From positions 9,130,157 through 9,194,156 of the forward strand of contig NW_004454160.1 of assembly GCF_000283155.1 (NCBI RefSeq): 64,000 nucleotides of DNA, written 5' to 3'. The notes under the pieces are model-generated. The model was given only the letters and a program-made list of their open reading frames with translations. It searched no databases and was not told the DNA's origin. Origin of the DNA: Ceratotherium simum simum. Lineage: Eukaryota > Chordata > Mammalia > Perissodactyla > Rhinocerotidae. The position numbers and the translations under genes are program-made. This document shows positions 21,210 to 32,778 of the stretch, piece by piece; the first letter of the stretch is position 1, and every line of letters begins with the position of its first letter.

Positions 21210-21577
21210 GTCTTGTCTGCTCAGGCTGCCATAACAAGGACCACAGACTGGCTTAAACAACAGAAACTGACTTTCTCCCAGTTCTGGAGACTATGTGTCT
21301 AAGAACAAGGTGCTGGAAAATCCAGTTTCTGCTCTCTTCCTGGCTTGCCAGGGATAGAGGGAGGGAGAGAGAGAGAGAAAGAGTGATCTATCTATCTATC
21401 TCTGGTGTCTCTTCCACTTCTTATAAAGATGCCAGTCCTATCGGATCAGGGCCCCACCCTTTTGACCTCACTTAACCTTAATTACCTCCTTAAATGCCCT
21501 ATATCCAAATACAGTCACAATGGGGGGTTAGGGCTTCAACATAAGAATTTTGAGAGTACACGGTTCAGTCCATAGCA
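21210..21577 (-). mobile_element. MLT1 (ERVL-MaLR) solo LTR
   Basis: Second reversed MLT1: 'GCTGCCATAACAAGGACCAC', 'AAACAACAGAAACTGACTTT', a GA-rich patch and (TCTA)n at 21362-21402, then 'CAGTCACAATGGGGGGTTAG' and the terminal 'CAGTCCATAGCA'. It aligns with the LTR at 17111-17495. Confidence 0.87.
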
Positions 21578-22639
21578 GGGTTGTCATTTTACCCTGGGGA
21601 GGATCTCAAGTTATTGGTAAGCCATTCATCTTGGCAGTGATGAGACTTTTAGCAAGAACTGGGTTTGCCATTCAAGACCCTTCTACTTTTAGTTGACAAA
21701 TTTTGCAGTTTCACGGGACACAAAATATTACCCACATCCCTGAGAAGGACACCCAGACCACCCTCCCCTCAGGTGAGTGAAGTGTCCCTTGTCTCTGTAG
21801 CCACAATACCCTATAGACAGAGCTCTTATCCTTCCATCCCTAGTGTAGTTCTATGACAACCTGTCTATCTATCTGCTCCAAAAAATGGTGAATTTCTCGA
21901 CGACAAGGCTTACATCTCATCTCATTCATGTTTATATCCCCAGCACCCTGCTCAGTGCCCATAACCCATTAGATACTGGATAAACGTTTGATGGATGAAC
22001 AAAATGGCCTCCTAAAGCTGTTGATGCTGAGGCAGATATACCATGAAGCTAATGAAGCTTAAGCATCAGGGCCCTTCATTTGCATGAGGACCTGCCTAGC
22101 AATTTCAAAGTCACAATTTAATATTCTTTTCCTTAAAGAGATCCCCCCCCCCAAAAAAAAGCTATATAAATTTTGGGCTCCATAAAACCCGAGTATGCCC
22201 CTGGGTTGCTGAGATGGAGTGTGGCTCTCTGCTATATTTAATATTTCTTCCCCTCCCTGTTTTGCCACTGAAAGGGAGGAAGCACCTCAAATACATTTCT
22301 CTTTCCCTGAGACTTTTTGAGAGATTTAATCTTGTCACTCAGCCATCCTTTGATCGAAGGAAATGAAAATACTGGAACTGTGTGCCTGGCAGCATGGAAT
22401 ACACTGACTTTCAAAAATCATATTAATTAAAGACGAAATAAGATGCCCCCAGTGTGATTCTAGGACAGTTTTCTTCCCACCGACTGTTACTCATAACCTT
22501 TACAGAGAGGGGAAGCACGGTCCTGTGGGTCAGCCCTCGCACCCTGTGTGCCTTTAGGAGCTCAGTCGTTTGCCTGGACACTCAGCTTTGGAGGGCAATG
22601 CTCGTTCGCTCCTCATACCTGCTCAATCGAGTCTAGCCA
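21578..22639. other. Unique DNA with an L2 3' end
   Basis: A plus-strand L2 3' end fragment lies at about 21885-21995 ('CATCTCATCTCATTCATGTT', 'ATATCCCCAGCACCCTGCTC', 'ACTGGATAAACGTTTGATGG'). No gene or other repeat was identified in the rest. Confidence 0.5.
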
Positions 22640-23720
22640 ACCTGACCTCTCATTAACGTCTGACATTGGCCCACTTGTCTCTTTGCCTCCTCCGTCACTG
22701 CCTTGGTCTCCTGCCTGATTATTGTAACCAGCACCAACTGGTCTTCCTCCTTCCGTTCTTGCCACCTTCAATTCATCCTTTACGTGACAGCCAGAATGAC
22801 CTTTGCCACAATTCCAAGCTGATCATGCAGCTCCTATGCTCGTGCTCGACTCCCTCGCTAGCTCCCTGTCATCCTCAAGAGAAAGCGTGGATTCTGTGGT
22901 ATTATGTACAAAGCCCTCAGGACCCGGCTACTGATCCCCTTTCCTTCCTGTCTCCCCCACTCCTCGCTGGCATTTCAGGGCTCATCACATTGAGTTACTC
23001 GTAATTCCTTGAAGCTGCCAAGCTCTCCTTACCATCTGGGGTTTGGCACGTGTAGCCCCCTCTGCCTAGAAGCTTCTCCTTCGACTTTGCCCTGACTCAT
23101 CTCTTCCACTTTCAGTTTAGGTTAATGCCATCCAATAGAAATATTACATGACCCACATGCTTATTTAATTATACATTTTCTAGTAGCCACATGTTAAAAT
23201 GTAAAAAGTACATGAGCACTACGGCGCAACAATAATATCTTACACGATGCAACATCAGAAGTGTAATGTAGTCCTACCAAAACAATAAAGTTGTGTTGAA
23301 TGGAAAAATATGTCACACTGCTTCAGTTTTTAAATTTAAATTCATTAAAATTAAATAAAATTAAAAATTCAGTTCCTCAGTCATACCAGTCACATTTCAA
23401 GTGCTTAATAACCACATGTGTCTAGTGGGGTTATTGTAGCTATTGGACAGCACAGGTTTCGAGGTCACTTTCTCTGACATCTCCAGTCTGCACCGGGTGC
23501 CCTCCCATAGGTGACGATAGCACTTTGGGCTCAACAAGACCACAGTACTTATTGCACTGGGATGTAATTGCCTGCTTACTTGTCTCTGCTTTTCATTAGA
23601 CTCTAAGCTTCTTGACAGTTAGGACTTGCTCTTGTTCCTCTTTGTATTTTCAGCACCCAGCAATCCTCGCCTAAAATACCTGCTCCGTTTGTTTGTTGGA
23701 ATGAGGTTGAATGCCTGAAA
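22640..23720 (+). mobile_element. L2 LINE split by a hAT-like element
   Basis: The left arm (to 23126) has 'ATTATTGTAACCAGCACCAA' (decayed), 'AAGCTGATCATGCAGCTCCT', 'AGGACCCGGCTACTGATCCC' and 'CCCCCTCTGCCTAGAAGCTT'. The right arm (23461-23720) has 'TTAGACTCTAAGCTTCTTGA' and the 'CAGCACCCAGCAATC' L2 end. The order and spacing fit one L2. The 112-codon frame at 22666-23004 is a remnant of this L2. Confidence 0.75.
23127..23460. mobile_element. hAT-like DNA transposon inside L2
   Basis: Inverted termini: 'GCCATCCAATAGAAATAT' at left and 'GCTATTGGACAGCACAGG' at right. The interior has 'TTCTAGTAGCCACATGTTAA' and 'TCACATTTCAAGTGCTTAAT' plus 'AACCACATGTGTCTAGTGG', a well-known mammalian non-autonomous hAT layout. 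The exact family name is not certain. Confidence 0.7.
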
Positions 23721-23734
23721 GGCAACAATCTTCT

Positions 23735-24235
23735 CCCGGCCTTCAAAGCACTGTAAGATCTGGTCCCTGACTCGCTCTCAGATCTCATCTCCTACCACCC
23801 TCCATTTGTTCACTCTGCTGCAGCCACCCTGGCTCCTTGCCATTCCTTGAATGCCCTACGTATTGTGCTAACCTCAGGCCCTCAGTACTATGTTCTCTGT
23901 GCCTGGAAAGACTTTCCCCTGGAAAGTCAATTGACTTTGCTTGCTCCCTCATTGCATTTAGATACCTCATTAAAGCTGCCTTCCCTGGCCCACTTTTTGA
24001 AAATAGGCCCCATTCTGCTAGTCATTTTCTAACCACTTACCTTTATTTTTCATCACAGTGCCCATCACCACCTGGCGTGATATTTACTTAATTAATCTGG
24101 CTCTCCCTACTAGAATGCAAGTTTCATGAGAGTAGGCACTTTTCTGTGTTGTTCAGTGCTGTATTCCCAGAAACTAGAACAGTCCTTGGCACCTAATAGG
24201 AGCTCAATAAATATTTATTGACTGCAATGTTAGAC
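23735..24235 (+). mobile_element. L2 LINE 3' portion
   Basis: The series of L2 landmarks ends with 'CCTACTAGAATGCAAGTTTC', 'CCAGAAACTAGAACAGTCCT' and 'CTCAATAAATATTTATTGAC'. A second L2 copy directly behind the first, in the same direction. Confidence 0.82.
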
Positions 24236-24714
24236 TAGCTATCATAGAGGAAGTTAGGAAAAGGGAAAAGATAAAAAGGCATTCAGAAGCAGAATTCCAG
24301 AAATTTCAATATTTCTCCCACTTCAAATTTCCAAATGTTCACTGGAAAGTTATCTAATGACCAGCTTTTCCTTGGTTTCTGGTGCAAAAGTTGCTGCAGG
24401 GGAAAAAGGATAATTATGAGTTGGAAGGTTGAGGCTTCATGAGTATGTCCAATAGTCTGCCCCCAGAACCAGGGGAGCCCTGATCCTCTAAGGCAAAAGG
24501 GTTGGATGGGTGGAACGTGGCTGTTGGAAGCTTCCATGGCAGTTGGTCAAGGAGACCACCAGTTGGACTGATGGAAGGGACTTCAGCAGGCTGCGTGGAA
24601 CAGAAAGTGGCCAGGTAGGAAAGCTCCTGGGAAAAGCAGATAGACTGGATGCTAGGCTCCCTGAGTCCTGAGCGGCCGTGAGGCATCACAGAAAATGTAA
24701 GGGCTGGAGGCAAA
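24236..24714. other. Unique non-coding stretch
   Basis: No repeat or exon is recognised. Two overlapping minus-strand frames (84 and 99 codons) lack any recognisable motif. Confidence 0.4.
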
Positions 24715-24915
24715 GATCTAGGTCTGAGTCTGCATACTGACCACTTTGCAACATGGCTCGGTGATGTGGGGCAAACTACTCAATCATCGCTTTTCCTCAC
24801 TTGTAAAATAGCGATAATTTGTATTTCACAGGGTTGTTGTGAAGATGACATGACAAGATATGTGTGAAAGTGCTCTGTAAACTGTCAAGTATTTGAGAAA
24901 TAACAAGTTATTACC
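24715..24915 (+). mobile_element. MIR SINE
   Basis: Sense MIR: 'GTGATGTGGGGCAAACTACT', 'TTTTCCTCACTTGTAAAATA', 'GGGTTGTTGTGAAGATGACA', 'AAAGTGCTCTGTAAACTG'. Confidence 0.8.
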
Positions 24916-25184
24916 ACTGTAGGCATTTTCCCATGAGTTCTCTTGTCATTGAATTTATTGACTGTATACAGCTCAGGGCTCTTGTAAACTTTTATTTTCT
25001 TACAAAACTCAGGCCCTTTCCTCTTAAATGTCTCTCAGACTTCAGAAAAACAAATCTCAATCTGGCCTTGGAGAACCACCATAATTTGCGACTTAAGGAA
25101 CTGCATTTTGGCATTTCAATGAATACTGTTTTCCAATGAGTTCATATGTGAATTTCTTATCTCCCCAGATAGACTGTAAGTTGC

Positions 25185-25430
25185 TTGCTGTTAAGAGCAT
25201 GGACTTCAAAGTCATTTGATCCTGGGTTTAAATCTTGGTTTTGCTACTTACTTGCTACGTAGGACTTTGGGTAGGTTGCTTAATCTCTGTAAGCACTAGT
25301 CTTCTCATTCACAATATTGACATCATAATAATATCATTTGTAAAGTGTTGTTGTGAGAATTAAAAGAGATAACGCATCTAGAGTTCTTAACCCAGTACCT
25401 AGTACCTAGTGAGAGCCTAGTCAATTGTAC
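25185..25430 (+). mobile_element. MIR SINE, nearly full length
   Basis: Sense MIR with a relic of the tRNA-like promoter ('GTTAAGAGCATGGACTTC', 'GATCCTGGGTTTAAATCTTG'), core 'TTGGGTAGGTTGCTTAATCT' and tail 'AGTGTTGTTGTGAGAATTAA'. Confidence 0.85.
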
Positions 25431-26170
25431 CTTCTAAACAATAGCTGCTAGCACACCACTAGGCACACACTAGTATTCAATTTTCCCAAAATACCTGATT
25501 GAAAACTGGAAATAAAGCAAAGAAAGCAAAGAGTAATTCAAGGCCAGTATTGGCTTTAATCTCCCAGCCTATCAATAGGACCTGAACGGGTTATGGCTTC
25601 CTGACCCAGGCAGAGACTTAAACAGTAATAAAAAAGCAATTTATTTTCTTTGGTTGACAACTGATAAATTTCACTTGAATTATGGCAGTGGGTTTGGGTA
25701 GAGGAAAGGGATATTGGAAATATTAGTCCTGAGATGTTGATGGGATGGTTGTGGGATATAGGTCTGAGGCAGCATATTTTTGAGGATATTTTCCAATTTC
25801 AAATCATCTGGTCCATTTTCAGACCGTATATCTTGATTTTTGTTTAGAAAATTTGACAGGTACAAATGTAGATGTATTATTGTACATCACCAAAAATGAT
25901 TAGCTTTATGTTTTATTTGGTTGTTTGTTTAATTTCTCCACACAATCAGCAGTTTTTAAACTACTGAGCCTGTGGTAGATTTTAAGGATCAAAGATAAGG
26001 CACAGCTCTTGACCTCATGTTCTTGTGTGGGAGACAGACACATAACCAACTGTACTGAAATATTGAATGTGCTGTTTTAATGGTTATGTACAAAATGACA
26101 TGAGGTATATTTTCCCCTTATTCCTGTAAGATTTTTAGAAATAAGATACACATTTTTAGGTAGAATTATG
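25431..26170. other. Mostly unique DNA
   Basis: Around 25975-26105, 'AAGGCACAGCTCTTGACCTC' and 'GTGGGAGACAGACACATAAC' resemble reversed L2. No gene was identified. Confidence 0.4.
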
Positions 26171-26181
26171 TTTCATTTCAG

Positions 26182-26590
26182 CCAGCTCTGGTTGTCCAGT
26201 GGTTAAGATTCAGTGCTCTCTTCCCCACGGCCCAGGTTTGTTTCCTGGTCAGGGAACCACACCACCCATCTGTCGGTTGTCACGCTGTGGTGGCTGCATG
26301 TTGCTGTGATGCTGAAAGCTATGCTGATGGTATTTCAAATACCAGCAGGGTCACCCACGGTGGACAGGTTTCAGTGGAGCTTCCAGACTAAGACAGACTA
26401 GGAAGAAGGACCTGGCCACCCACTTCCAAAAAAATTGGCCATGAAAACTCTGTGAATAGCAGTGGAGCACTGTCTGATACAGTGCTGGAAGGTGAGAGGA
26501 TGGCGCAAAAAGACTGGGCAGGGATCCACTCCACTGTACACAGGGTCACTAGGAGTTGGAATCGACCCCACAGCACTAACAATAACAATT
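26182..26590 (+). mobile_element. Composite SINE with tRNA-like head and RTE-like tail
   Basis: A 409-bp insertion bounded by TTTCATTTCAG (26171-26181) and TTTCATCTCAG (26591-26601), an 11-bp duplication with one mismatch. The head resembles a tRNA promoter ('GTGGTTAAG' A-box-like, 'GGTTTGTTTCC' B-box-like). The tail ends 'GGGTCACTAGGAGTTGGAAT', then CGACCCCACAGCACTAACAA and AAC units, which is the style of SINE tails borrowed from RTE/BovB-type LINEs. It is not an ERE: neither ERE body is present. I cannot name the family. Confidence 0.7.
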
Positions 26591-26601
26591 TTTCATCTCA
26601 G

Positions 26602-28640
26602 TCTTTTGTAGCCATTATACTTCTCTTCTGGCTTCCATTGTGGTGCTGAGAAATCAGTTATCAGTCTAAACATCATTTCTCTGTAGGTAATATCTTTCAC
26701 TTTGACTTGTCTTAACATTTTCTCTTTGTAAATCTGTGGTTTTACTCCAGTGTGTCTAGAAATGTATTCTTTTACTAGGGATTCATTGTGATTCCTTGAG
26801 TTGAACATTTGCGTCTTTTATCAGTTCTGGAAAATTAGCAACCATTGTCATTCCTTCAAGTTTTTAAAAAATTGTGGTAAAATATACATAACAAAATTTA
26901 CCATTTTAATCATTTTTAAGTGTACAATTGAGCAGCACTAGTTGTGCAACCATCACCACCATCCATCTCCAGAACATTTTTTATCCTCTAAAACTGAAAT
27001 TCCGTCCCCATTAAACATAACCCTCCTTCCCTCAGCCCCTGGCAATCACCATTTTACTTTCTGCCTCTATGAATTTGACCACTCTAGGTACCTCATATAG
27101 GTGGAATTATACAGTATTTATTCTGTCATGACTGCCTTATTTCACTTAACATAATTTTTTTCAAGGTGCATTTGTATTATAGCATGTGTTAGAATTTCCA
27201 TCTTTTTTAAGGCTGATTAATATAATATTCCATTGTATGTATATATCTCATTTTGTTTTTCCAGTCATCCATTGATGGACGCTCGGGTTGTATTTCCACC
27301 TTTGGGCTATTGTGAATAATGCTGCTATGAACGTGGTGTACAATATATGTTTGAGCCCTTTCAATTCTTTTGGCTATATACCCAGAAGTGGAATTACTGG
27401 ATCATATGATAATTACGTTTTTAATTTTTTGAGGAACTGTCATACTGTTTTCCATAGTGGCTGTACCATATTACATTCCTACCAGCAGTGCATAAATGTT
27501 CCAGTTCCTCCACATGTTCACCAATGATTGTTATTTTCCATTTTGTTTGGTTTGGTTTTGGTTTTCTTTTTTGATAACTGCCATCCTAATAGCTGTGAAG
27601 TGGTATCTCATTGTTTTTGATTTGCATTTCTCTAACGATTAATGATATTGAGCATCTTCTCATATGCTTATTAGCCTTTGTATCTTCTTCAGAGAAACAT
27701 CTATTCGAGACCTTTGCCTATTTTTTAATTGTGGGTTGTTTTTTTTGTTGTTGAGTGGTAGGAGTTCCTTATCTATTTTAGATATTAATTCCTAATTAGG
27801 TATACAATTTGCAAATATTTTCTCCTATTCCACAGGTTGCTTTTTTACTCTGTTGATAGTACCCTTTGATGCACAAAAGTTTAAAATTTTGATATAGTCC
27901 AATTAATTTGTGTCTTTCTTTTGTTATTTATCCTTTTGGTGTCATAGCCAAGAAATCATTGCCAAATCTAATGACTTGAAGGTTTTCCCTTATGTTTTAT
28001 TCTAAAGGTTTAATACTTTTAGCTATTCTGTTTAGGCTTTTAATTCACTTTGAGTTAATTTTTGTATATGGTATAAGGAAAGGGTGAAGCTTCATTTTTT
28101 TGCAAGTGACTATCCAGTTTTCCCAACACCACTTGTTGAAAGACCACTATCTCTTTAAAAATTGCCTCTCCCTCTTCCTTTGTAGTCTCTCTTTTGGAAA
28201 GCTGAATAGACACAGATTTAGCTTTCTCACTTCATCCTCTGTATTTCTTATTCCATTATCTTTGTAATATTAATTCTGTATAATTTCTTCAGCTTTGTTT
28301 TTTACTTTACCAATTCTTCTTCTGGGTCAGTCCATTATATAATCTGTCTACCAAATTTTAAATGCAATTATTACATTTGTTTCACTTTTAGAAGATCTAT
28401 TTAGTTCTTTTCCAGATATGTCTGGTCATTTTTTATAGCCTCTTATTCTTTACTTATACTTCCAATTAATTGTCTTATTTTTTAAAATACATACTTATTT
28501 AATATTATGTAGCCATTAATACATATATTTAAAGTCTTGGCTGGTGATTTTTTTTTCCCCTTCATGTTGTTTCTGCTGTTTCTCACTCAGAAATTTTGTG
28601 TCATCATGCATTTTGAGATTTTTGATTGCAAGCTATCATT
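26602..28640 (-). mobile_element. Old L1/HAL1 remnant, reversed, split by L1
   Basis: The left arm (26602-26855): 'GAGAAATCAGTTATCAGTCT', 'GTCTTAACATTTTCTCTTTG', 'GATTCATTGTGATTCCTTGA'. The right arm (from 28146): 'GCCTCTCCCTCTTCCTTTGT', 'TAATTTCTTCAGCTTTG', 'AGAAGATCTATTTAGTTCTT'. Together they form the ORF1-side of an old L1 or HAL1 read in reverse, with a younger L1 between. Confidence 0.65.
26856..28145 (-). mobile_element. L1 LINE, 3' end at left, 5' truncated
   Basis: Reversed L1 3' UTR and ORF2 end: 'TGTGGTAAAATATACATAAC', 'TTTAAGTGTACAATTGAGCA', 'GTGAATAATGCTGCTATGAA', 'TATACCCAGAAGTGGAATTA', 'GTCATACTGTTTTCCATAGT'. Aligns collinearly with 42292-44335. Its coding frames are broken. 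Confidence 0.88.
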
Positions 28641-29329
28641 CTTTGGAACTTTGTAGGAATTCTTAGAGAATTCTGGAGAGAATTTGTGTTTGCTTTTGCC
28701 AGAGTCTTGGGTACTACCAATCTGGGATCACTTTGACTAAAGTTTTGATTTGGGTTTTTTTGGAACATGAAGGAAATCTGAATTCAGGCCCCAAACATAT
28801 TAGAGGTCTCACATGTGGTTAAAAATTCATAAAGGAGACTTTTGGACCCTGTACAAAATGCCACGACTGATATATTAATTGTTTTCCAGTTTATTCCTTT
28901 GAGGAGTATATGTGTGTTTCTTTTAACTAGTCACTGAGTGTATAATCCTTTGCAACTCCTGGATAAACATTTGGGTCTCTGATCTTACTCTTGAACTTAT
29001 GTGGACTTGAGACTTATTGTGCTGCCTCCAAGTGGCCATTAAAACAAATGCTCTAGATTACTGCGGCTCAGCAAATGCTCTAGAACAGCCCCCAGCTTTA
29101 TCATGCGCCCTCCTCTTTAGGTTTGTGCTGTAGTTTCGTCTTTGACCTTTGAATATTTTCCTTATTTTCTTGTCAAACAGAAGATGTTTGTTAAATTTTA
29201 CCTGTTGGTTTTGAGAGGTTTATAGCAGAAAGGTTTTTCAGATATGAAATTCTCTGTAGTACTGCATACCTCCATCGGTTCTCATAGCTATAAATTCTGT
29301 GATGTTTCCAACATGATCTTTGGTATGTT
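28641..29329. other. Unassigned, T-rich stretch
   Basis: Possibly further old L1, but no clear landmark. No gene is recognised. Confidence 0.35.
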
Positions 29330-29520
29330 TTATGTGTATTATTTAATTCTTACAGCAAGTCTGTGAAATATGTATTATCGTTGTTCCCATTTTAAAGATA
29401 AAGAAACTGAGGCATAGAAAAGTTAGGTAATACGCCCAAGGTCATATAGCTAATAAGGAGCAGGTAGTTGAATCTGGGAACTCTGGCTTCAGTGCACATG
29501 CTCTTAACCACTCCAATCAA
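29330..29520 (-). mobile_element. MIR SINE, reversed
   Basis: 'TCCCATTTTAAAGATAAAGA', 'AACTGAGGCATAGAAAAGTT', 'GCCCAAGGTCATATAGCTAA' and 'CTTAACCACTCCAATC' are the reversed MIR core and promoter side. Confidence 0.85.
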
Positions 29521-30504
29521 TAATCTTCAGTTTCTGCTCTGTGCCCAGCACTCTTCCTTCCTGCTTACCATCAGAATGAGGAGCATACTCATATGGAACC
29601 ATTAGAAAACAATACAACATGTACTCAAATTCTTTGTTATGTGCACTGGATCTTAAGTATTACAGATGCTTACAGAAAGGGTGATCAATGGGGAAGTTTC
29701 CTGCCAGTTTTGGACTTGAAATAGTTCTTGAGAAATGGATTTGAATCGACTAAGTAGGAGAAAAGGGAACGGGAAGAAATCCAAAGGGGAGGACATATGA
29801 GCCCGATGTCAGAAGTAGAAACGAGTATGATAATATATGTTTGAAAATCCTGGCCCACAAAGCAGAAGGTCTTCTTCAGGAAGAAATGGGTAATTCAGTT
29901 GGATAGGTATGGAGGAGCCTGAAAGCCAGACAAAGAAATTTAGATATAATAGGTAGAAATTAGGTTTAAGGAAGATATCTTTATAACAGCATACTGGATA
30001 GAAGTTATCGAAAACTGTAAAGGGTCTGACATTTTACCCTAACTGCAAGCAAAAAAGTTAGTTTGTTCATGATGCTGGCAGAAGACACAAGACTCCCAAG
30101 TCAGAGACAAAACACTTGATTATTTATGGCACAGGAAATAGCGTGCCATAGCGTGTTTTGCATCCATTCTCCTTGCTCCTCAAGTCCCCCAGAGGTGACG
30201 CAGAGCGGATGCTATATATGCCATGGGTTTGTGTCACAGCTGAGGAACTGCACGCCTAAGAAACTCAAATCTCTTATATGGGCTGCAAGAACACCTGCCT
30301 GAGTTTGCATGGGAGGAGACATTATCTTTATTGTACTAGACAATACACAAACCTGTTCTCTGCTCTAGAGGGAGACAGTCCGAAAATAAGGCCATCTGTG
30401 CCTCTGCTTGCAAGACAGGAAGCAACACGAGAAACCCATGAAAAACTGGTTCCCAACAGAAGTAACCTGAAAAATAGCAATGTGAGTATGGAGTGTTTGG
30501 GACA
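29521..30504. other. Mostly unique DNA
   Basis: No gene is recognised. A weak reversed-L2 flavour at about 29880-30005 could not be confirmed. Confidence 0.4.
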
Positions 30505-30990
30505 TTTCATCTTAGCTTCATGAGAACAAGGATCTTACCTGTTGCTATAGACTGAATGTTTGCGTCCCTCCCAAATTCATATGTTGAAGCCTAATCCCCA
30601 ATGTGATGGTATTTGGAGGTGGAGCCTTTGGGAGGTAATTAGGCTGTGAAGGTAGAGCCCTCAGGACTGAAATTAGTGCCCTTATAAGAAGAAACACCAG
30701 AAAGATGATCTCTTTCTCTGCCACGTGAGGAGACAGCAAGAAGGACACCATCTCCAAACCAGGAAGAGGGCCCTCAACAGACATCGATTCTACTGACACC
30801 TTGATCTTGGACTTCCCAGCCTCTAGAACTATGAGAAATAAATGTTGTTTAAGCCACCCAGTCTATGGTAATTTGTTATATCAACCCAAGCTGATTAAGA
30901 CACCTGTTGTCAGTCTTGTTCACTGTAATAGTCCTACAGATAAGTATAAAATAAGCCTTCAATAAATATTTGCTGAATGCATGTAGTGCC
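30505..30990 (+). mobile_element. L2 LINE 3' end split by an MLT1 LTR
   Basis: The left piece reads 'TTCATGAGAACAAGGATCTT' and 'ACCTGT'; the right piece resumes 'GTCAGTCTTGTTCACTG', then 'CTTCAATAAATATTTGCTGA'. Removing 30543-30907 restores the L2 3' end order. Confidence 0.75.
30543..30902 (+). mobile_element. MLT1 solo LTR with intact boundaries
   Basis: A 360-bp LTR beginning TGCTATAGACTGAATG and ending GATTAAGACA, with TG...CA ends and an exact 5-bp duplication CCTGT at 30538-30542 and 30903-30907, the size expected for ERVL-MaLR. Interior: 'AATGTGATGGTATTTGGAGG', 'CTTGATCTTGGACTTCCCAG', 'GTTTAAGCCACCCAGTCTAT'. A polyadenylation signal AATAAA lies near 30838. Confidence 0.95.
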
Positions 30991-31004
30991 TAACAATTTT
31001 TTAG

Positions 31005-31190
31005 TGTTTATGTGCCAGGATCAGTACTAATCACTTGACAAGTGTTAACTCATTTAATCCTCATAACAATAGGTACTTTTATTATCCCATTTTACAGATG
31101 GTAAACCTGATGCATAGAAAATTTTAATTAATTGCTCCATATTATACATCCAGGAAGTGGTGGAGCTTAAAATCTGTGCTTTTAGCTAGT
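31005..31190 (-). mobile_element. MIR SINE, reversed
   Basis: 'TTATGTGCCAGGATCAGTAC', 'AACTCATTTAATCCTCATAA', 'TATCCCATTTTACAGATGGT', 'CCAGGAAGTGGTGGAGCTTA': the reversed MIR core. Confidence 0.85.
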
Positions 31191-32559
31191 AAGACAAACT
31201 GCCTCTCAATGCCTGCCTGGTAGTGGTTATTGAAAAAAACAGAAAAGAGGCTTTTAAAGTAACAGTTGGACATCTTTGGTGATTTCCTGGATATAGGGGA
31301 TAAAAAAAGGTATGAATTTTGATCTTAGTGAAAACAGTGGAGTGAGACACTTCAAAAGTACACCCCTCCATAAAAGCAACTAAAAGTCTGGCAAAAACTG
31401 TCAGAATCAACTTTTTCAGAACTCTGGAAACTAACTAGATGCTTGCAGCAATTCGAGAAGAACATATTCCAGAAAACAGCTGAATCTTGTTAAGAATAGC
31501 AAGTTTTGTAGTGTTTTAACTTGCCCTAGTCCCATCTCCAGCTCCCCAGTTCGGTGGTAGCCTTGAAAATAACAGCCTGCATTCTAGTACCAGTATCAGA
31601 GGAAGTAGAATGAATGTCATTTGGAAATATTTACCTGTGGTTGATCTGCCTGGTGACTCTCTAGAAGACTGGCTCAAAAGGAATGCTTTATCTCACTTAA
31701 CTCAGAACTTGCCCAGCCCTAAAGCCACTACCCAGGGTCACTTGTTGAAAATACTTACAGGCAAGTATTTTAGCCTTTGCTGCTAAGGCAATTGATAACA
31801 GTTAGGGCAAACAATAGATTAGTCAAATACCTTGGGAGGAAAGGCTGGGGAATAAGATGCTTTTGAGGAATAAGGGTTTTGTAAAGCTCTGACATATTTC
31901 TGGCAATCTGGAAGGCCCAGGGCTGTTCACATGCTCAAGGTAGACCAGAGAAGGTCCTAAGCTCTGACCTCCAGTTGACCTGAACAAGCATGAAGCAAGG
32001 GCCAAGGCAGAGTTGTAAATTTCCTGGCTGAGTGTTGAAGGCATGCCCCAATAAACACATAGAATCCTTCTGCAAAGACTGGAATATTGTTTTGTTCCAG
32101 GTGTTTGAGAAAATCTCTGTACATTCATTAGCTGACCACTGAATTAACAGAACAGAGATTTCAGTGTCCATACATGACAAAAAATACAGTCTTCACAAAA
32201 TTAGCTCAGAGAAGTCATTTAACAAACAACAGCTACAGCAACTAGCAAAAACAAAGCCTGTGGAGAGAGTAGAATCTGATTTCAGAGTTTCCAAACTATA
32301 ATATTCAAAATGTCCAGTTTTCAATAAAAAATTTTAAGGCACGTATGGAAACAAGGAAGTACAGCCCATTCACAGAAAAAAGGCAATCAACAGAAAGTGT
32401 TCCTGAGGAAGCCCAGATATTAGACTTCCTAGACAAAGATTTTAAATGAACTGTTTTAATACATTCAAAGACCTAAAGGAAATCATATCTAAAGAAGTAA
32501 AGAAAAGCATGAAAATGATGCCTCATCAAATAGAGAATATCCATAAGGAGGTAGAAATT

Positions 32560-32778
32560 TTTTTTTTTTTTTTAAAGATTTTATTTATTCATTTTTCTGC
32601 CCCCCAAAGCCACAGTAGATAGTTGTATGTCATAGGTTCACATCCTTCTAGTTGCTGTACGTGGGACTCGGCCTCGCGTTGGACGGAGAAGTGGTGCCTC
32701 GGGGCGCGCCCAGGATCCGAACCCGGGCCGCCAGCATCAGAGTGTGCGCACTTAACCGCTAAGCCATGGAGCCGGCCC
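32560..32778 (-). mobile_element. ERE SINE, short (about 210-bp) type, reversed
   Basis: A T run with 'AAAGATTTTATTTATTCATT' (reversed AATAAA tail), 'GTTGCTGTACGTGGGACTCG', the reversed B box 'GGATCCGAACC' and the head 'ATGGAGCCGGCCC'. A perfect 14-bp duplication AGGAGGTAGAAATT lies at 32546-32559 and 32779-32792. Confidence 0.96.

Noticed and set aside
26182..26590. Recent horizontal transfer of an RTE/BovB element
   Set aside because: Only a SINE tail of this style is seen, without any RTE coding region; the target duplication has already diverged. Transfer cannot be argued from this.
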